Source of the DNA: Mucilaginibacter boryungensis
Lineage (GTDB): Bacteria > Bacteroidota > Bacteroidia > Sphingobacteriales > Sphingobacteriaceae
NCBI RefSeq assembly: GCF_015221995.1
Contig: NZ_JADFFM010000002.1
Coordinates: 1,488,001 to 1,552,000, forward strand
DNA: 64,000 bases
Direction: 5' to 3'
Shown: positions 1 to 8,731 of the stretch, one piece after another
How positions within the stretch are numbered: the stretch's first letter is position 1
Layout: every line of letters starts with the position of its first letter
Translations under genes and position numbers: made by a program
The notes under the pieces: generated by a model
Seen by the model: the letters and a program-made list of their open reading frames with translations, nothing else
What the model was told of the DNA's origin: nothing
Database searches by the model: none

Positions 1-1
1 C

Positions 2-577
2 CGCGATATGATCCCGGTTTCGCCGGCTTGTCATTATATGTGCGGTGGTATTATGGTAGATCATTCGGGCAAATCATCTATAGATAGGTTATATGCCTGC
101 GGCGAATGCTCATCTACCGGGTTACATGGCGCTAATAGGTTGGCTTCCAATTCATTATTAGAAGCACTTGTTTTTGCACATCGTATTTATGAAGATGCTG
201 TTGCTGCTTTTCAAGATAACGTTATTCCCGATCATATACCTGACTGGGACGAGAAAGGTGTAAAGCTGTTAAACGAGGATATATTGGTTACCCACAATAT
301 CCGTGAAATGCAAAAGCTGATGAATGACTATGTAGGTATAGTCCGTTCAGATTTTCGTTTAGAAAGGGCTATGCGCCGTTTAGGTTTACTGTACGAAGAA
401 ACAGAATCTTTCTACAAGCAAACCAAACTATCGGTAAAACTTTGCGAGCTGCGTAATTTGATACAGGTATCCTATATCGTAGTAAAATCGGCTATGATGA
501 GGAAAGAAAGCCGGGGATTGCATTATACAACGGATTATCCACAGCATGCTGCGGAATTGCATGATACGGTGTTTTAG
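2..577 (+). CDS. nadB: L-aspartate oxidase, C-terminal part (gene cut by window start)
   Basis: The reading frame is open from base 2, so only about the last 190 residues are present. L-aspartate oxidase is the FAD enzyme that turns L-aspartate into iminoaspartate, the first step of de novo NAD synthesis. Visible are RDMIPVSPACHYMCGG, the conserved substrate/flavin-site segment, and ACGECSSTGLHGANRL followed by ASNSLLE, the C-terminal FAD-binding stretch shared with succinate dehydrogenase flavoproteins. A helical C-terminal domain follows, with REMQKLM and LERAMRRLG. The HGANRLASNS pattern and the lack of a longer helical tail favour NadB over SdhA/FrdA. The stop codon lies only a few bases from the tRNA-Gly gene on the other strand. 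Confidence 0.93.
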   Translation, partial: RDMIPVSPACHYMCGGIMVDHSGKSSIDRLYACGECSSTGLHGANRLASNSLLEALVFAHRIYEDAVAAFQDNVIPDHIPDWDEKGVKLLNEDILVTHNIREMQKLMNDYVGIVRSDFRLERAMRRLGLLYEETESFYKQTKLSVKLCELRNLIQVSYIVVKSAMMRKESRGLHYTTDYPQHAAELHDTVF

Positions 578-579
578 TG

Positions 580-652
580 AGCGAAAAACGGGGTTCGAAC
601 CCGCGACCTTCAGTTTGGGAAACTGATGCTCTACCAGCTGAGCTATTTTCGC
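580..652 (-). tRNA. tRNA-Gly (anticodon CCC)
   Basis: Read on the minus strand this 73-nt stretch folds as a tRNA. The acceptor stem is GCGAAAA/TTTTCGC, followed by the D arm AGCTCAGCTGGTAGAGC, an anticodon arm with loop TTCCCAA (anticodon CCC), and the T arm GCGGGTTCGAACCCCGT. The discriminator base is U, as expected for bacterial tRNA-Gly. The CCA end is not encoded. It reads glycine codon GGG. It sits convergently against nadB, two bases past its stop, and shows no sign of being an integration site. Confidence 0.95.
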
Positions 653-721
653 TTATGGTGTGTCAAACATATAAATTATATTCATAATTCCATAAATCAA
701 TCATTCAATAATTATTAGCAT

Positions 722-1237
722 ATGCCACTTATCCTACCCGTAAATGATAAAAACCCAACCTGGGGAGCCGATTGCTTTATCGCCGAAAACTGTACTATTG
801 TTGGCGATGTAATTATGGGCGATAATTGTTCGGTTTGGTTCAATGCGGTAATTCGTGGCGATGTTAATTATATCCATATCGGAAACAACACCAATATCCA
901 GGATGGCGCAGTGATACACGCTACTTACCTGCGGGCCGCGACTACCATTGGTAATAATGTATCTATCGGCCACAATGCCATTGTACATGGCTGCGAGCTA
1001 AAAGATCATACACTGATAGGTATGGGCGCAATAGTGATGGATCATGCCGTCGTAGAGGAATATGTAATTATCGGCGCCGGTTCGGTTGTACTGGAGAATA
1101 CAATTTGCGAGTCGGGTTATCTATATGCCGGTTCGCCAGCCAAAAAGATAAAACCGTTGACTGAGGAACAAAAAGCATTATTAGATAAGCTGCCGCAGAA
1201 CTACATTATGTATTCCGGCTGGTTTATGGATAAGTAA
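722..1237 (+). CDS. gamma-carbonic anhydrase family protein
   Basis: A 171-residue left-handed beta-helix protein built from hexapeptide repeats (about residues 15-140). The gamma-class metal ligands are all present: His66 in DGAVIHATY, and His84 and His89 in IGHNAIVHGC. The conserved Arg45 and Asp47 lie in NAVIRGD. Family members (YrdA/PaaY/CaiE-like) are trimers binding Zn or Fe at subunit interfaces. Many are assumed rather than shown to be carbonic anhydrases, so the reaction is inferred. ATG at 722 follows an AT-rich leader without a Shine-Dalgarno sequence. It stands alone between the tRNA and a convergent lipoprotein gene. Confidence 0.88.
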   Translation: MPLILPVNDKNPTWGADCFIAENCTIVGDVIMGDNCSVWFNAVIRGDVNYIHIGNNTNIQDGAVIHATYLRAATTIGNNVSIGHNAIVHGCELKDHTLIGMGAIVMDHAVVEEYVIIGAGSVVLENTICESGYLYAGSPAKKIKPLTEEQKALLDKLPQNYIMYSGWFMDK

Positions 1238-1252
1238 TATAAACCGAGTACC

Positions 1253-2905
1253 TTATGGCGTAGCCACTTCTTTAGGCACTTCTACCGTATCTTCAGCTTC
1301 CCAGTTAGGGCGTAGTGTAAATAAGGTTGGTATTAGCACTATTTGTTCGGGATATAATTTCTTTTTTACATTACCGCTATCCCAACGGCCGTTGCCGTTG
1401 GTATCGTAAGTGATCCGTACCTGGTATTTACCGGCAGGGTAATCTTTATAATTAAGGGTAGTGTTTTTGGTAATTACGTCTTTACGCATGGCTACCTTTT
1501 GTTCGTTCAGTAATTCTATCACATACGAACTTTTACCTGTTGAATCGGGCACCGTAACTTTCAGGGCAATACTTCCGTAGTTCTCAGGCTTATCAATAGA
1601 GAAGTTTTTTACCAGGCGTTTATTCTTATCGCCATAAATGTTTACAAAGGTACCCTCGTTAAAAGCTATTTGATATTTAACTAACTGCCGCCAGCGATAT
1701 TTTAAGGTAAACTTTTTTGCACTGACCGGATCCTTGGTCAATGTAAAATTTGTCCGGCTAACCGAGTCTTCCAACAGAATGATCCTGGATGGGTCAAAGC
1801 TTTCAATGGGCGAATTTACATAGATATTCAAATCGGCCCCAGGCTTTAATTTGCTATCATTATTAATATTGTAGGTTAAGTTAATGGTCCTGGTGAAAGC
1901 TTCCTTTCGGCCTTTTCTCAAATAAACAGTATCCAGCGGTTTGCCTTTATCAGTGAATGAAACCGATATGGAATCAAAATCCATGTTTCTTAAATATATC
2001 TGGGCGCTGTCTTTCGTCCTGCTAAAATCAACCAGTTTCTGGTCATCAATATTAGGTGGATAATTGATCTTCACCCCCGGATCAGTCAATGGCATATTAA
2101 AAACAAAACTCATTTTACCATCCGGGTCAAAGTTTTTTGATACAACCCTGAAACTTTCTGGCGCTTGCTTAAATAAGGTGAGCTGTATGTTTGAAGTGTC
2201 TTTGGTAATATGTAGAGGTTTTTTCAAAAAAGCGATCAGTTCATTCTCGTTATCATATATTTTATTTGGCGATGCTTCCTTTAGCGCGTAAATACGATAG
2301 TCGCCATCGTGCAAGTTCCCCAGGGTAAAGTTCCCCGACGAATCTGTAGTGGCATAAATGGCAGGTTTCTTTTTTCCAAACAACAACGAATCTTGTTTCA
2401 GAGTAAAAAGCATTACCGTGGCATCCTTTTCTTTTTGCTGGGTTTGCGTATTAGTTACTGTTCCCGAAATACTTAACGAATCGATATGCGGACCGGTAGA
2501 AAATACATAAGTAAAATTCTTCAGCACATTACCCTCGTTAACATCAACAATGGCCTTACCAAAATTTATAACGTAGGTAGTATTTTTTTGTAAAGTATCT
2601 TTAAAATTTATAAGTAGGCTTTTTCCCTTGACCTTAAATTCGAGGGCCTTGTCCAAAGCCGGACTCATGGTGATCTCCTGATATTGGCTGCTCAATTTAA
2701 AATATTCGTCAAAATCTAATTTTATTGATGTCGCTTTAAAATTGCGGGTTTCATTTAGCGGGGTGGCCAGCAATAATTTGGGCGGTGTGCGGTCGCGCGG
2801 CCCTCCCATTGGTTTTTGAATACTGGCGCAACCAAAAAACACCAAAACGGCCATTAGCAGCACCAATAATTGTAGGAAAAATCCCGATTTTAATTTTAAA
2901 GCCAT
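1253..2905 (-). CDS. Ig-like domain lipoprotein (SbsA-type Ig domain)
   Basis: A 550-residue envelope protein. The N-terminus has a hydrophobic signal with a lipobox (VLVFFGC at about residues 20-26), so it is probably a lipoprotein. PRDRTPPKLL, residues ~37-46, starts a bacterial Ig-like (Big_5/SbsA) domain running to YVFSTGPHID near residue 140. A carboxypeptidase-regulatory-like fold follows (ISGTVTN...DSSGNFTLGNLHDGDYRIYALKE, in pieces, residues ~145-210). The C-terminus (YDTNGNGRWDSG) resembles a calcium-binding turn. This architecture is common in Bacteroidota and its exact role is unknown; surface-polymer or cell-envelope work is inference. It faces the gamma carbonic anhydrase tail to tail with 15 bp between. 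Confidence 0.8.
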   Translation of the reverse strand: MALKLKSGFFLQLLVLLMAVLVFFGCASIQKPMGGPRDRTPPKLLLATPLNETRNFKATSIKLDFDEYFKLSSQYQEITMSPALDKALEFKVKGKSLLINFKDTLQKNTTYVINFGKAIVDVNEGNVLKNFTYVFSTGPHIDSLSISGTVTNTQTQQKEKDATVMLFTLKQDSLLFGKKKPAIYATTDSSGNFTLGNLHDGDYRIYALKEASPNKIYDNENELIAFLKKPLHITKDTSNIQLTLFKQAPESFRVVSKNFDPDGKMSFVFNMPLTDPGVKINYPPNIDDQKLVDFSRTKDSAQIYLRNMDFDSISVSFTDKGKPLDTVYLRKGRKEAFTRTINLTYNINNDSKLKPGADLNIYVNSPIESFDPSRIILLEDSVSRTNFTLTKDPVSAKKFTLKYRWRQLVKYQIAFNEGTFVNIYGDKNKRLVKNFSIDKPENYGSIALKVTVPDSTGKSSYVIELLNEQKVAMRKDVITKNTTLNYKDYPAGKYQVRITYDTNGNGRWDSGNVKKKLYPEQIVLIPTLFTLRPNWEAEDTVEVPKEVATP

Positions 2906-3018
2906 TTTTAAGCGATATGAGCGATTTTTATGTTTTTACGAAGCGTAATATTAAAAATTAAAAATAATTAATTTAAAACAATGTTTTATAATTAACTGAC
3001 AATCAAATCTTTATATCA

Positions 3019-4881
3019 CTACCGGGCTATATGGACCATCAAAACTGAAATATCTGATGGTGACACCCCCGAAATGCGAGATGCCTGGCCCAAAGTACGT
3101 GGTTTTATCTTTTTCAATTTTTCACGCGCCTCTTTTGATAAGGATACCAATGTTTGATAATCGAAATCGGGATTGATCTCCTTGTCTTCCATTTTTTTCA
3201 TGCGGTCTACAATCTCTAATTCCTTCTCAAAATAACTCTCGTATTTAATTTTTATTTCAGCCTGCTCAATTGTTTCTTTATCATATCCCGATAAAAGGTT
3301 TTCTAAGGAGGTATCAACCCTGCGCAAATCGGTAAAACCAATCTGCGGACGACTTAATAAATTAAATAATTTGGCTGCCTGGTTTATGGGCGATGTGCCT
3401 AATTCTTCAAGCAAACCATTAACTTCTGTTGTACCGATAGATGCTTTTTTGGTATATGCTACAATATCGTCCGAATTTTTTATTTTATTTTTTACCTTAT
3501 CCAAACGCTCATCGCTGATCAAGCCAAGGTCATGACCAATCGGGCTAAGCCGTATATCAGCATTATCCTGGCGTAATAATAAACGATGTTCAGCGCGCGA
3601 TGTAAACATCCGGTAAGGTTCTTCGGTACCTTTGGTTACCAGGTCATCAATCAAAACACCGATGTATGACTCTGATCTTTTCAGGATCAACTCATGCTTA
3701 TCATGTACTTTTTGATGCGCGTTAATACCGGCGATCATCCCCTGAGATCCCGCTTCTTCATAGCCGGTAGTACCATTTATCTGTCCGGCAAAAAATAAAT
3801 TGCTGATCAGTTTGGTCTCCAAAGTAAGGTTTAATTGGGTTGGTGGGAAGTAATCGTACTCGATGGCATATCCAGGACGGAACATTTTTGCCTGCTCGAA
3901 ACCCGGTATTTGAGTCAGCGCCCTGTATTGTACATCCTCCGGTAACGAGGTTGAGAAGCCATTTACATAGATCTCAACGGTGTTCCAACCTTCTGGCTCA
4001 ACAAATATCTGGTGCCTTTCGCGCTCGGCAAAGCGGTTTATTTTATCTTCAATGGATGGGCAATAACGCGGGCCTAAACCTTTAATCCTCCCGGTAAACA
4101 TGGGTGATTTCTCGAAGCCTTCTTTCAGGGTTTCGTGTACGGCTGTATTGGTATATGTTATCCAGCAGCAGCGTTGGTCTTTGCTTACTTCGGTATCGGT
4201 ATAGCTAAACTTACTCCCGGTACTGTCACCCCATTGTTCTTCCATTAAAGCATAGTTTAATGAACGTCCATCAACCCGTGGCGGGGTTCCGGTTTTCATC
4301 CGGCCTGCTTCAAAGCCTAAAGTAGTGAGCTGTTCGGTTAAGCCTGTCGCTGCTTTTTCACCTGTGCGGCCACCACCAAAACGCTTTTCTCCAATATGTA
4401 TCAATCCATTTAGGAAGGTGCCATTGGTTAATACTACAGCACTGCCTTCAATTTCTACACCTATAGACGTTTTCACACCTACAACCGTATTATTCTTTAC
4501 TATTAAAGATGATACCATATCTTGCCAAAAGTCGACATTTGGCGTCTGTTCAAGTGCTAAACGCCACTCTTCGGCAAAGCGCATACGGTCGGTTTGCGCC
4601 CTTGGGCTCCACATGGCAGGGCCTTTACTAAGGTTTAGCATCCTAAACTGGATAGTCGACTTATCGGTAATTATGCCTGAATAACCGCCCATAGCGTCAA
4701 TTTCCCGCACAATTTGCCCTTTAGCAACGCCACCCATAGCAGGATTACAACTCATTTGGGCAATGGTTCCCATATTCATGGTAATCAACAGCACCGATGA
4801 GCCCATATTGGCTGCAGCCGCTGCGGCTTCACAACCCGCATGGCCAGCGCCAACCACTATAACATCATATTTCTTAAACAT
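3019..4881 (-). CDS. mnmG: tRNA uridine-5-carboxymethylaminomethyl(34) synthesis enzyme MnmG (GidA)
   Basis: FAD-dependent partner of MnmE that installs the cmnm5 group on U34 of tRNAs reading NNA/NNG codons. The Rossmann motif [12 protein letters not shown] is at residues ~9-20. Other hallmarks are [44 protein letters not shown] and the C-terminal helical tail [15 protein letters not shown]. The start at 4881 gives 620 residues, the usual family length. A start at 4908 would add a peptide, MFHVEHGGK, that is only the translation of a parS-like palindrome. GGAGG at 4886-4890 also lies 4 nt before the 4881 ATG, unusual in this window and decisive for that start. It is the last gene of a four-gene minus-strand operon. 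Confidence 0.96.
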   Translation of the reverse strand: MFKKYDVIVVGAGHAGCEAAAAAANMGSSVLLITMNMGTIAQMSCNPAMGGVAKGQIVREIDAMGGYSGIITDKSTIQFRMLNLSKGPAMWSPRAQTDRMRFAEEWRLALEQTPNVDFWQDMVSSLIVKNNTVVGVKTSIGVEIEGSAVVLTNGTFLNGLIHIGEKRFGGGRTGEKAATGLTEQLTTLGFEAGRMKTGTPPRVDGRSLNYALMEEQWGDSTGSKFSYTDTEVSKDQRCCWITYTNTAVHETLKEGFEKSPMFTGRIKGLGPRYCPSIEDKINRFAERERHQIFVEPEGWNTVEIYVNGFSTSLPEDVQYRALTQIPGFEQAKMFRPGYAIEYDYFPPTQLNLTLETKLISNLFFAGQINGTTGYEEAGSQGMIAGINAHQKVHDKHELILKRSESYIGVLIDDLVTKGTEEPYRMFTSRAEHRLLLRQDNADIRLSPIGHDLGLISDERLDKVKNKIKNSDDIVAYTKKASIGTTEVNGLLEELGTSPINQAAKLFNLLSRPQIGFTDLRRVDTSLENLLSGYDKETIEQAEIKIKYESYFEKELEIVDRMKKMEDKEINPDFDYQTLVSLSKEAREKLKKIKPRTLGQASRISGVSPSDISVLMVHIAR

Positions 4882-4885
4882 TTTA

Positions 4886-4890
4886 CCTCC
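4886..4890 (-). promoter_or_regulatory. Shine-Dalgarno-like GGAGG for mnmG
   Basis: Minus-strand GGAGGTAAAATG places a strong GGAGG four bases before the ATG at 4881. Most genes in this window have no such sequence, so it argues for the 4881 start over the in-frame ATG at 4908 inside the parS palindrome. Confidence 0.6.
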
Positions 4891-4891
4891 G

Positions 4892-4907
4892 TGTTCCACG
4901 TGGAACA
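4892..4907. other. parS-like centromere site 1
   Basis: TGTTCCACGTGGAACA, a perfect 16-bp palindrome, one base from the Bacillus parS consensus TGTTNCACGTGAAACA. ParB binds such sites to drive chromosome segregation. It is the first of three within 93 bp, in the leader of mnmG. Confidence 0.82.
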
Positions 4908-4926
4908 TTAAGTTATTTTATTTTCA

Positions 4927-4942
4927 CGTTCCACGTGGAACG
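4927..4942. other. parS-like centromere site 2
   Basis: CGTTCCACGTGGAACG, a perfect palindrome with the central CACGTG core. It differs from consensus at both outermost bases and at one inner base. Its centre is 35 bp from that of site 1. Confidence 0.72.
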
Positions 4943-4956
4943 CTATTATATAATCA

Positions 4957-5205
4957 TCATTTAGCCGATGTTTCACGTGGAACACGGAAAAATGATGTCA
5001 GTGCCACTATGCACCACACACCTTCTAATATTACAAATGGATAAAAGCTGATCATATATGAAGATACTCCACACATACCAGCTCCCACAAAATTAAGCGT
5101 TGCATAAATTTTGCTATCTGAAGCAATTCGCTTGGTAAGGTTTAAAAAGAAACCAATTAATAAAATGGTAACACCTACCGATGCTATGATATCTGATAAC
5201 TTCAT
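4957..5205 (-). CDS. small membrane protein, CBU_0592-like family
   Basis: An 82-residue protein with three hydrophobic segments: IIASVGVTILLIGFFLNL (~5-22), IYATLNFVGAGMCGVSSYMI (~34-53) and FVILEGVWCIVALTSFF (~57-73). The spacing and the NFVGAGM and LEGVWCIVAL motifs match the CBU_0592-type family of unknown function. Its ATG follows the stop codon of the ABC-F gene with no intervening base, so the two are surely co-translated. Its own 3' end runs into parS-like site 3. Confidence 0.72.
   Translation of the reverse strand: MKLSDIIASVGVTILLIGFFLNLTKRIASDSKIYATLNFVGAGMCGVSSYMISFYPFVILEGVWCIVALTSFFRVPRETSAK
4969..4984. other. parS-like centromere site 3
   Basis: TGTTTCACGTGGAACA; its reverse complement TGTTCCACGTGAAACA matches the consensus TGTTNCACGTGAAACA at every fixed base. 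Its centre is 42 bp from site 2. It overlaps the last codons of the small membrane protein gene, where it encodes FRVPRE. Confidence 0.85.
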
Positions 5206-7080
5206 TTATGCTTCGTTTAGTTCTGATAATTCAATCCAGCGGATGCTTTTCGCATCCATCTCGCTGCTCATATCCTTTATTTTGCGTGCCAAGTCTATTA
5301 ACTCCTGATGATCGGTGATCGCACCCGAATTCATCTGTTCTGTCAATCGGGTTATTTCAGCTTCAATTTTAGCTATTTCAGCCTCAATTGTTTCCAGCTC
5401 CTTTTGCTCTTTAAAGCTTAATTTATTCTTTTTTACAGGCGTTGGTTCTACATAAGCAGGCTTTTCGTTGCTCTGTTTGCGCGAAAGTTGCTTTTGGTCG
5501 TCCAGTTCCTGTCTGTACGATGAATAATTGCCGTTAAATATCCTAACACCACCATCGCCTTCCATAATGAATAGCTGGTCGGTTAACTTGTCCAGCAAAT
5601 ACCTGTCGTGCGATACCAGCATTAACACACCCGAGTAATTCATTAAAAACTCTTCCAGCACATTTAAGGTATCGATATCCAGATCATTAGTAGGCTCATC
5701 AAGTATCAGGAAGTTGGGGTTCTTCATCAATAAGCTCATTAACTGCAGGCGTTTTTTCTCGCCGCCGCTTAAATTGGCTATAAAACCATATTGCTTTTTA
5801 GGTGGGAATAAAAACAGCGTAAGCAAAGCCGAGGCTGAAATGACAGATTTATCAGCCATGGTGATATACTCTGCCACGTTTTTTACTACGTCTATTACCC
5901 GGTCATCATCTTTAAATGTAATACCCGCCTGATGGAAATAACCCATTACAGTGGTCTCCCCTTTTTCTACCTCGCCCTTATCGGGCTGTATGCCGCCTGT
6001 AATAATATTTAATAATGTTGATTTGCCGCTGCCGTTTTTACCGGCTAAACCAATCCGATCACCTTTTTTAAATACGTAGCTAAAATCGCCGATGATAGTT
6101 TGCCCGTTAAAGCTTTTACCCAAATGGTGCAGTTCTAATATTTTATTACCCTGACGAGCGGTTTTAACACTTAGTTCAACCTTATCTTTCGGTCCGCGGT
6201 TTTTTGTTTTTTCCTCTAACTCGTAGTAGGCATCAATACGCGCTTTGGATTTTGTGCCCCGCGCCTGTGGTTGCCTGCGCATCCACTCCAGTTCCTTTTT
6301 TAGTAGGTTGGTGTTTTTTGCAAATGCTGCTGCATCTGCCGATTCACGCTCTGCCTTTTTTTCTAGGTAATAGGCATAGTTGCCAAAGTAAGGGATGATC
6401 TTGCCGTTATCTATCTCCAATATCTCGTTGCATACATTATCCAGGAAATACCTGTCGTGCGTAACCATCAGGATGGTTTTGTTCCCTTCGGTCAGTAGTT
6501 TCTCCAGCCACTCAATAGTGTCAATATCCAGGTGATTGGTAGGTTCGTCAAGAATATAGATATCGGGGTCTTCTATCAATAACCGGGCTAAAGCCAGACG
6601 TTTCTTCTGCCCACCAGATAAAGTACTGATAGATTGATTGAGGTGATGGATGTCCAGTCGCCCCAAAATAGTTTTGATCTGGTATTCATATTCCCAGGCA
6701 TTCAGGTCGCTGATCTCGCCGGTGATACGCTCCAACTCCACCATATTTTCCGGATCATTTTCCATCAGCTCCTCGTACTCGCGTATCAGTTGCTGCTGAC
6801 GGTTGTCGGCATGGAAAATATAATCGCTGATAGTGTAGGCCTTATCAAACTGCGGGTCCTGGTCAAGGTATCCCATATTTAAATCGCGGGCTTGTACAGA
6901 TTTACCCTCGGTAGGCTTCAGCTTGCCAGAAAGAATTTTTAGCAGGGTTGATTTGCCTGCTCCGTTGATACCAACAAGCGCTACCCTGCGCCCCCGGTTA
7001 ATACCGATGGTGAGATTTTTGAATAGCCAGTTATCATGAAAAGAATGGCCTAAATTTTCTGCCGAGATATATGTACTCAC
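5206..7080 (-). CDS. ABC-F family ATPase (Uup-like)
   Basis: A 624-residue soluble twin-ATPase with no membrane segments, the ABC-F layout of ribosome-associated factors. The first nucleotide-binding domain has Walker A GINGAGKST (37-45), signature LSGGQKKRLALARL and Walker B IYILDEPTNHLDIDT. A charged linker follows (KNTNLLKKELEWMRRQPQA). The second domain has GKNGSGKST, LSGGEKKRLQLM and LILDEPTNDLDIDT. The C-terminal coiled coil (about 555-615, rich in EAEIAKIEAEI) is typical of Uup rather than EttA. Members act on stalled or branched-DNA-linked translation states; the exact role here is inference. Its start overlaps the end of the upstream gene by 4 nt. Confidence 0.88.
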   Translation of the reverse strand: MSTYISAENLGHSFHDNWLFKNLTIGINRGRRVALVGINGAGKSTLLKILSGKLKPTEGKSVQARDLNMGYLDQDPQFDKAYTISDYIFHADNRQQQLIREYEELMENDPENMVELERITGEISDLNAWEYEYQIKTILGRLDIHHLNQSISTLSGGQKKRLALARLLIEDPDIYILDEPTNHLDIDTIEWLEKLLTEGNKTILMVTHDRYFLDNVCNEILEIDNGKIIPYFGNYAYYLEKKAERESADAAAFAKNTNLLKKELEWMRRQPQARGTKSKARIDAYYELEEKTKNRGPKDKVELSVKTARQGNKILELHHLGKSFNGQTIIGDFSYVFKKGDRIGLAGKNGSGKSTLLNIITGGIQPDKGEVEKGETTVMGYFHQAGITFKDDDRVIDVVKNVAEYITMADKSVISASALLTLFLFPPKKQYGFIANLSGGEKKRLQLMSLLMKNPNFLILDEPTNDLDIDTLNVLEEFLMNYSGVLMLVSHDRYLLDKLTDQLFIMEGDGGVRIFNGNYSSYRQELDDQKQLSRKQSNEKPAYVEPTPVKKNKLSFKEQKELETIEAEIAKIEAEITRLTEQMNSGAITDHQELIDLARKIKDMSSEMDAKSIRWIELSELNEA

Positions 7081-7733
7081 TTAATTTGTTTTATTTCTTT
7101 ATACTGGTAAATAAATGTACCAGTCTCATTATCAATAGATTGCATAAACATTGCCCGGGCAACTACTGAGGCGGATATGCTATGGTATTTACTTAAACTG
7201 CCAATTAGCAAGGGATCAATAACACGCATTATGCCCGATACGATAGTTTCCATCAATCGTACTTTTTGCTTCCTGCCAAGTAGCATCGACGGCCGGTAAA
7301 TATGTAACGATGGCAGGCCAAGTTTAATAATATCGTTCTCTGTTTCGCCCTTTAACCGTAAATAAAACCCGGATGATTTGGCATTGGCCCCTACAGCTGA
7401 TACTAAATGAAACTGTTTAACGCCATTTTGTAACGCTAATTGTGCCAGTTGCACGGGATAATCATGGTCTATTTTGCGATATTCATTTTTATCAGGCGTT
7501 TGCGACATGGTAGTACCCAGGCAACTGAATATAGCATGCCCGTTAATTTGGCCGCTATAATCACTCAGCTTATCAAAATCAATAATTAACTGGGTAAGCT
7601 TTTCGTGCTTTACCGGTAATTCCCTCCGCACCACAATAACAACCTGTTCATAGTAATCTTCGTCCAACAGGATCTGCAATAAATTGCTGCCTATCAGTCC
7701 GCTTGCCCCTACTATGATCGCTTTTTTGGCCAA
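7077..7733 (-). CDS. NAD(P)-binding protein, HTATIP2/YbjT-like short-chain dehydrogenase
   Basis: A 218-residue Rossmann-fold protein. The N-terminal dinucleotide motif is IIVGASGLIGSNLL (6-19). FSCLGTTMSQ (~70) and YRPSMLLG (~146) are typical of atypical SDRs related to HTATIP2 and NmrA. The usual catalytic YxxxK is not evident, so enzyme activity is uncertain. It is the first gene of the operon leading to the ABC-F ATPase, the small membrane protein and mnmG, overlapping the ABC-F start by 4 nt. Confidence 0.75.
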   Translation of the reverse strand: MAKKAIIVGASGLIGSNLLQILLDEDYYEQVVIVVRRELPVKHEKLTQLIIDFDKLSDYSGQINGHAIFSCLGTTMSQTPDKNEYRKIDHDYPVQLAQLALQNGVKQFHLVSAVGANAKSSGFYLRLKGETENDIIKLGLPSLHIYRPSMLLGRKQKVRLMETIVSGIMRVIDPLLIGSLSKYHSISASVVARAMFMQSIDNETGTFIYQYKEIKQIK

Positions 7734-7948
7734 AGTAAATTTTTTGCAAAAATACGCATAATTAAATTGGAATGAATTATAGCAGCAGCATCACTCTGTT
7801 AAAGTAATATCATATTAGCCGCGTATACTGGTCTAACCCAAACAAATACCCACTTCATTTGTCACTAAGCTGAATTGACCAATTATATACTGTGAAAATA
7901 TCAAATCATATAATCACAGCCGTACATAGCAGCAAAACACAAAATAAA

Positions 7949-8731
7949 ATGGCAGAACAGGCAGTATCTATAAGTGGCTGGCGCAAATGGCTGGAAGGCG
8001 TGGGCGAACAAGGTGTATTTTTTTCGCGCTTTGTCAGGAATCTGTTTGCCGGCGGTTTTGAATGGTCTGAATTTGTGCGGCAGTGTTACGAAATAGGCTA
8101 CCGGTCTACGATGCTGGTTGGTATCACCTCGTTTATTATGGGGTTGGTGCTTATATTACAACTGCGCCCAACCCTTGTATCGTTTGGCGCCGAAAGCATG
8201 TTGCCGCATACTTTAGCCGTTTCGGTTATCCGCGAGATTGGCCCGGTAATAACGGCCATTATTTGCGCAGGTAAAATAGCATCAAGCATTGGGGCCGAGC
8301 TGGGCAGTATGAAAGTGACCGAACAAATTGACGCCATGGAAGTATCGGGCGCCAACCCGGTGCAGTACCTGGTGGTTACCCGCATTTTGGCCACTTGTTT
8401 TATGATTCCCTTATTAGCTATGATAGGCGATGCCATCAGCTTGTTTGGCGGTTACCTGGCACTGAACTTTACGGACAGCATCAGCCTTTACCTGTATTTT
8501 AATAAATGTATAGCCGCGCTTGATTATACCGATTACCTGCCCGCACTCATTAAAACATTCTTTTTTGGCTTTGCCATTGGTTTTGTGGGTTGCTACAAAG
8601 GGTATCATAGTAACCGGGGCACCGAGAGCGTGGGTATAGCAGCAAATTCAGCAGTAGTAACGGCATCGTTATGGATATTTTTTATTGACATGATTGTGGT
8701 GCAAATAACCACCATATTATTTTATAAATAA
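7949..8731 (+). CDS. mlaE: MlaE-family lipid ABC transporter permease
   Basis: Permease of an MCE-type phospholipid transport system moving lipids between inner and outer membranes. Membrane segments include MLVGITSFIMGLVLILQL. The family's cytoplasmic coupling loop GAELGSMKVTEQIDAME is present, followed by further helices up to VGIAANSAVVTASLWIFF. The ATG at 7949, after an A-rich leader, gives 260 residues, the usual size. A GTG at 7892 would add 19 residues that lack family character. The stop codon overlaps the next gene's ATG by one base, giving an mlaE-mlaF-mlaD operon. Confidence 0.9.
   Translation: MAEQAVSISGWRKWLEGVGEQGVFFSRFVRNLFAGGFEWSEFVRQCYEIGYRSTMLVGITSFIMGLVLILQLRPTLVSFGAESMLPHTLAVSVIREIGPVITAIICAGKIASSIGAELGSMKVTEQIDAMEVSGANPVQYLVVTRILATCFMIPLLAMIGDAISLFGGYLALNFTDSISLYLYFNKCIAALDYTDYLPALIKTFFFGFAIGFVGCYKGYHSNRGTESVGIAANSAVVTASLWIFFIDMIVVQITTILFYK

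Noticed and set aside
580-652. tRNA-Gly as the attachment site of a mobile island
   Set aside because: Flanked by ordinary genes; no integrase and no repeat of the tRNA 3' end found downstream.
7892-7948. GTG start adding 19 residues to MlaE
   Set aside because: The extension has no family character, while the ATG at 7949 gives the normal length.
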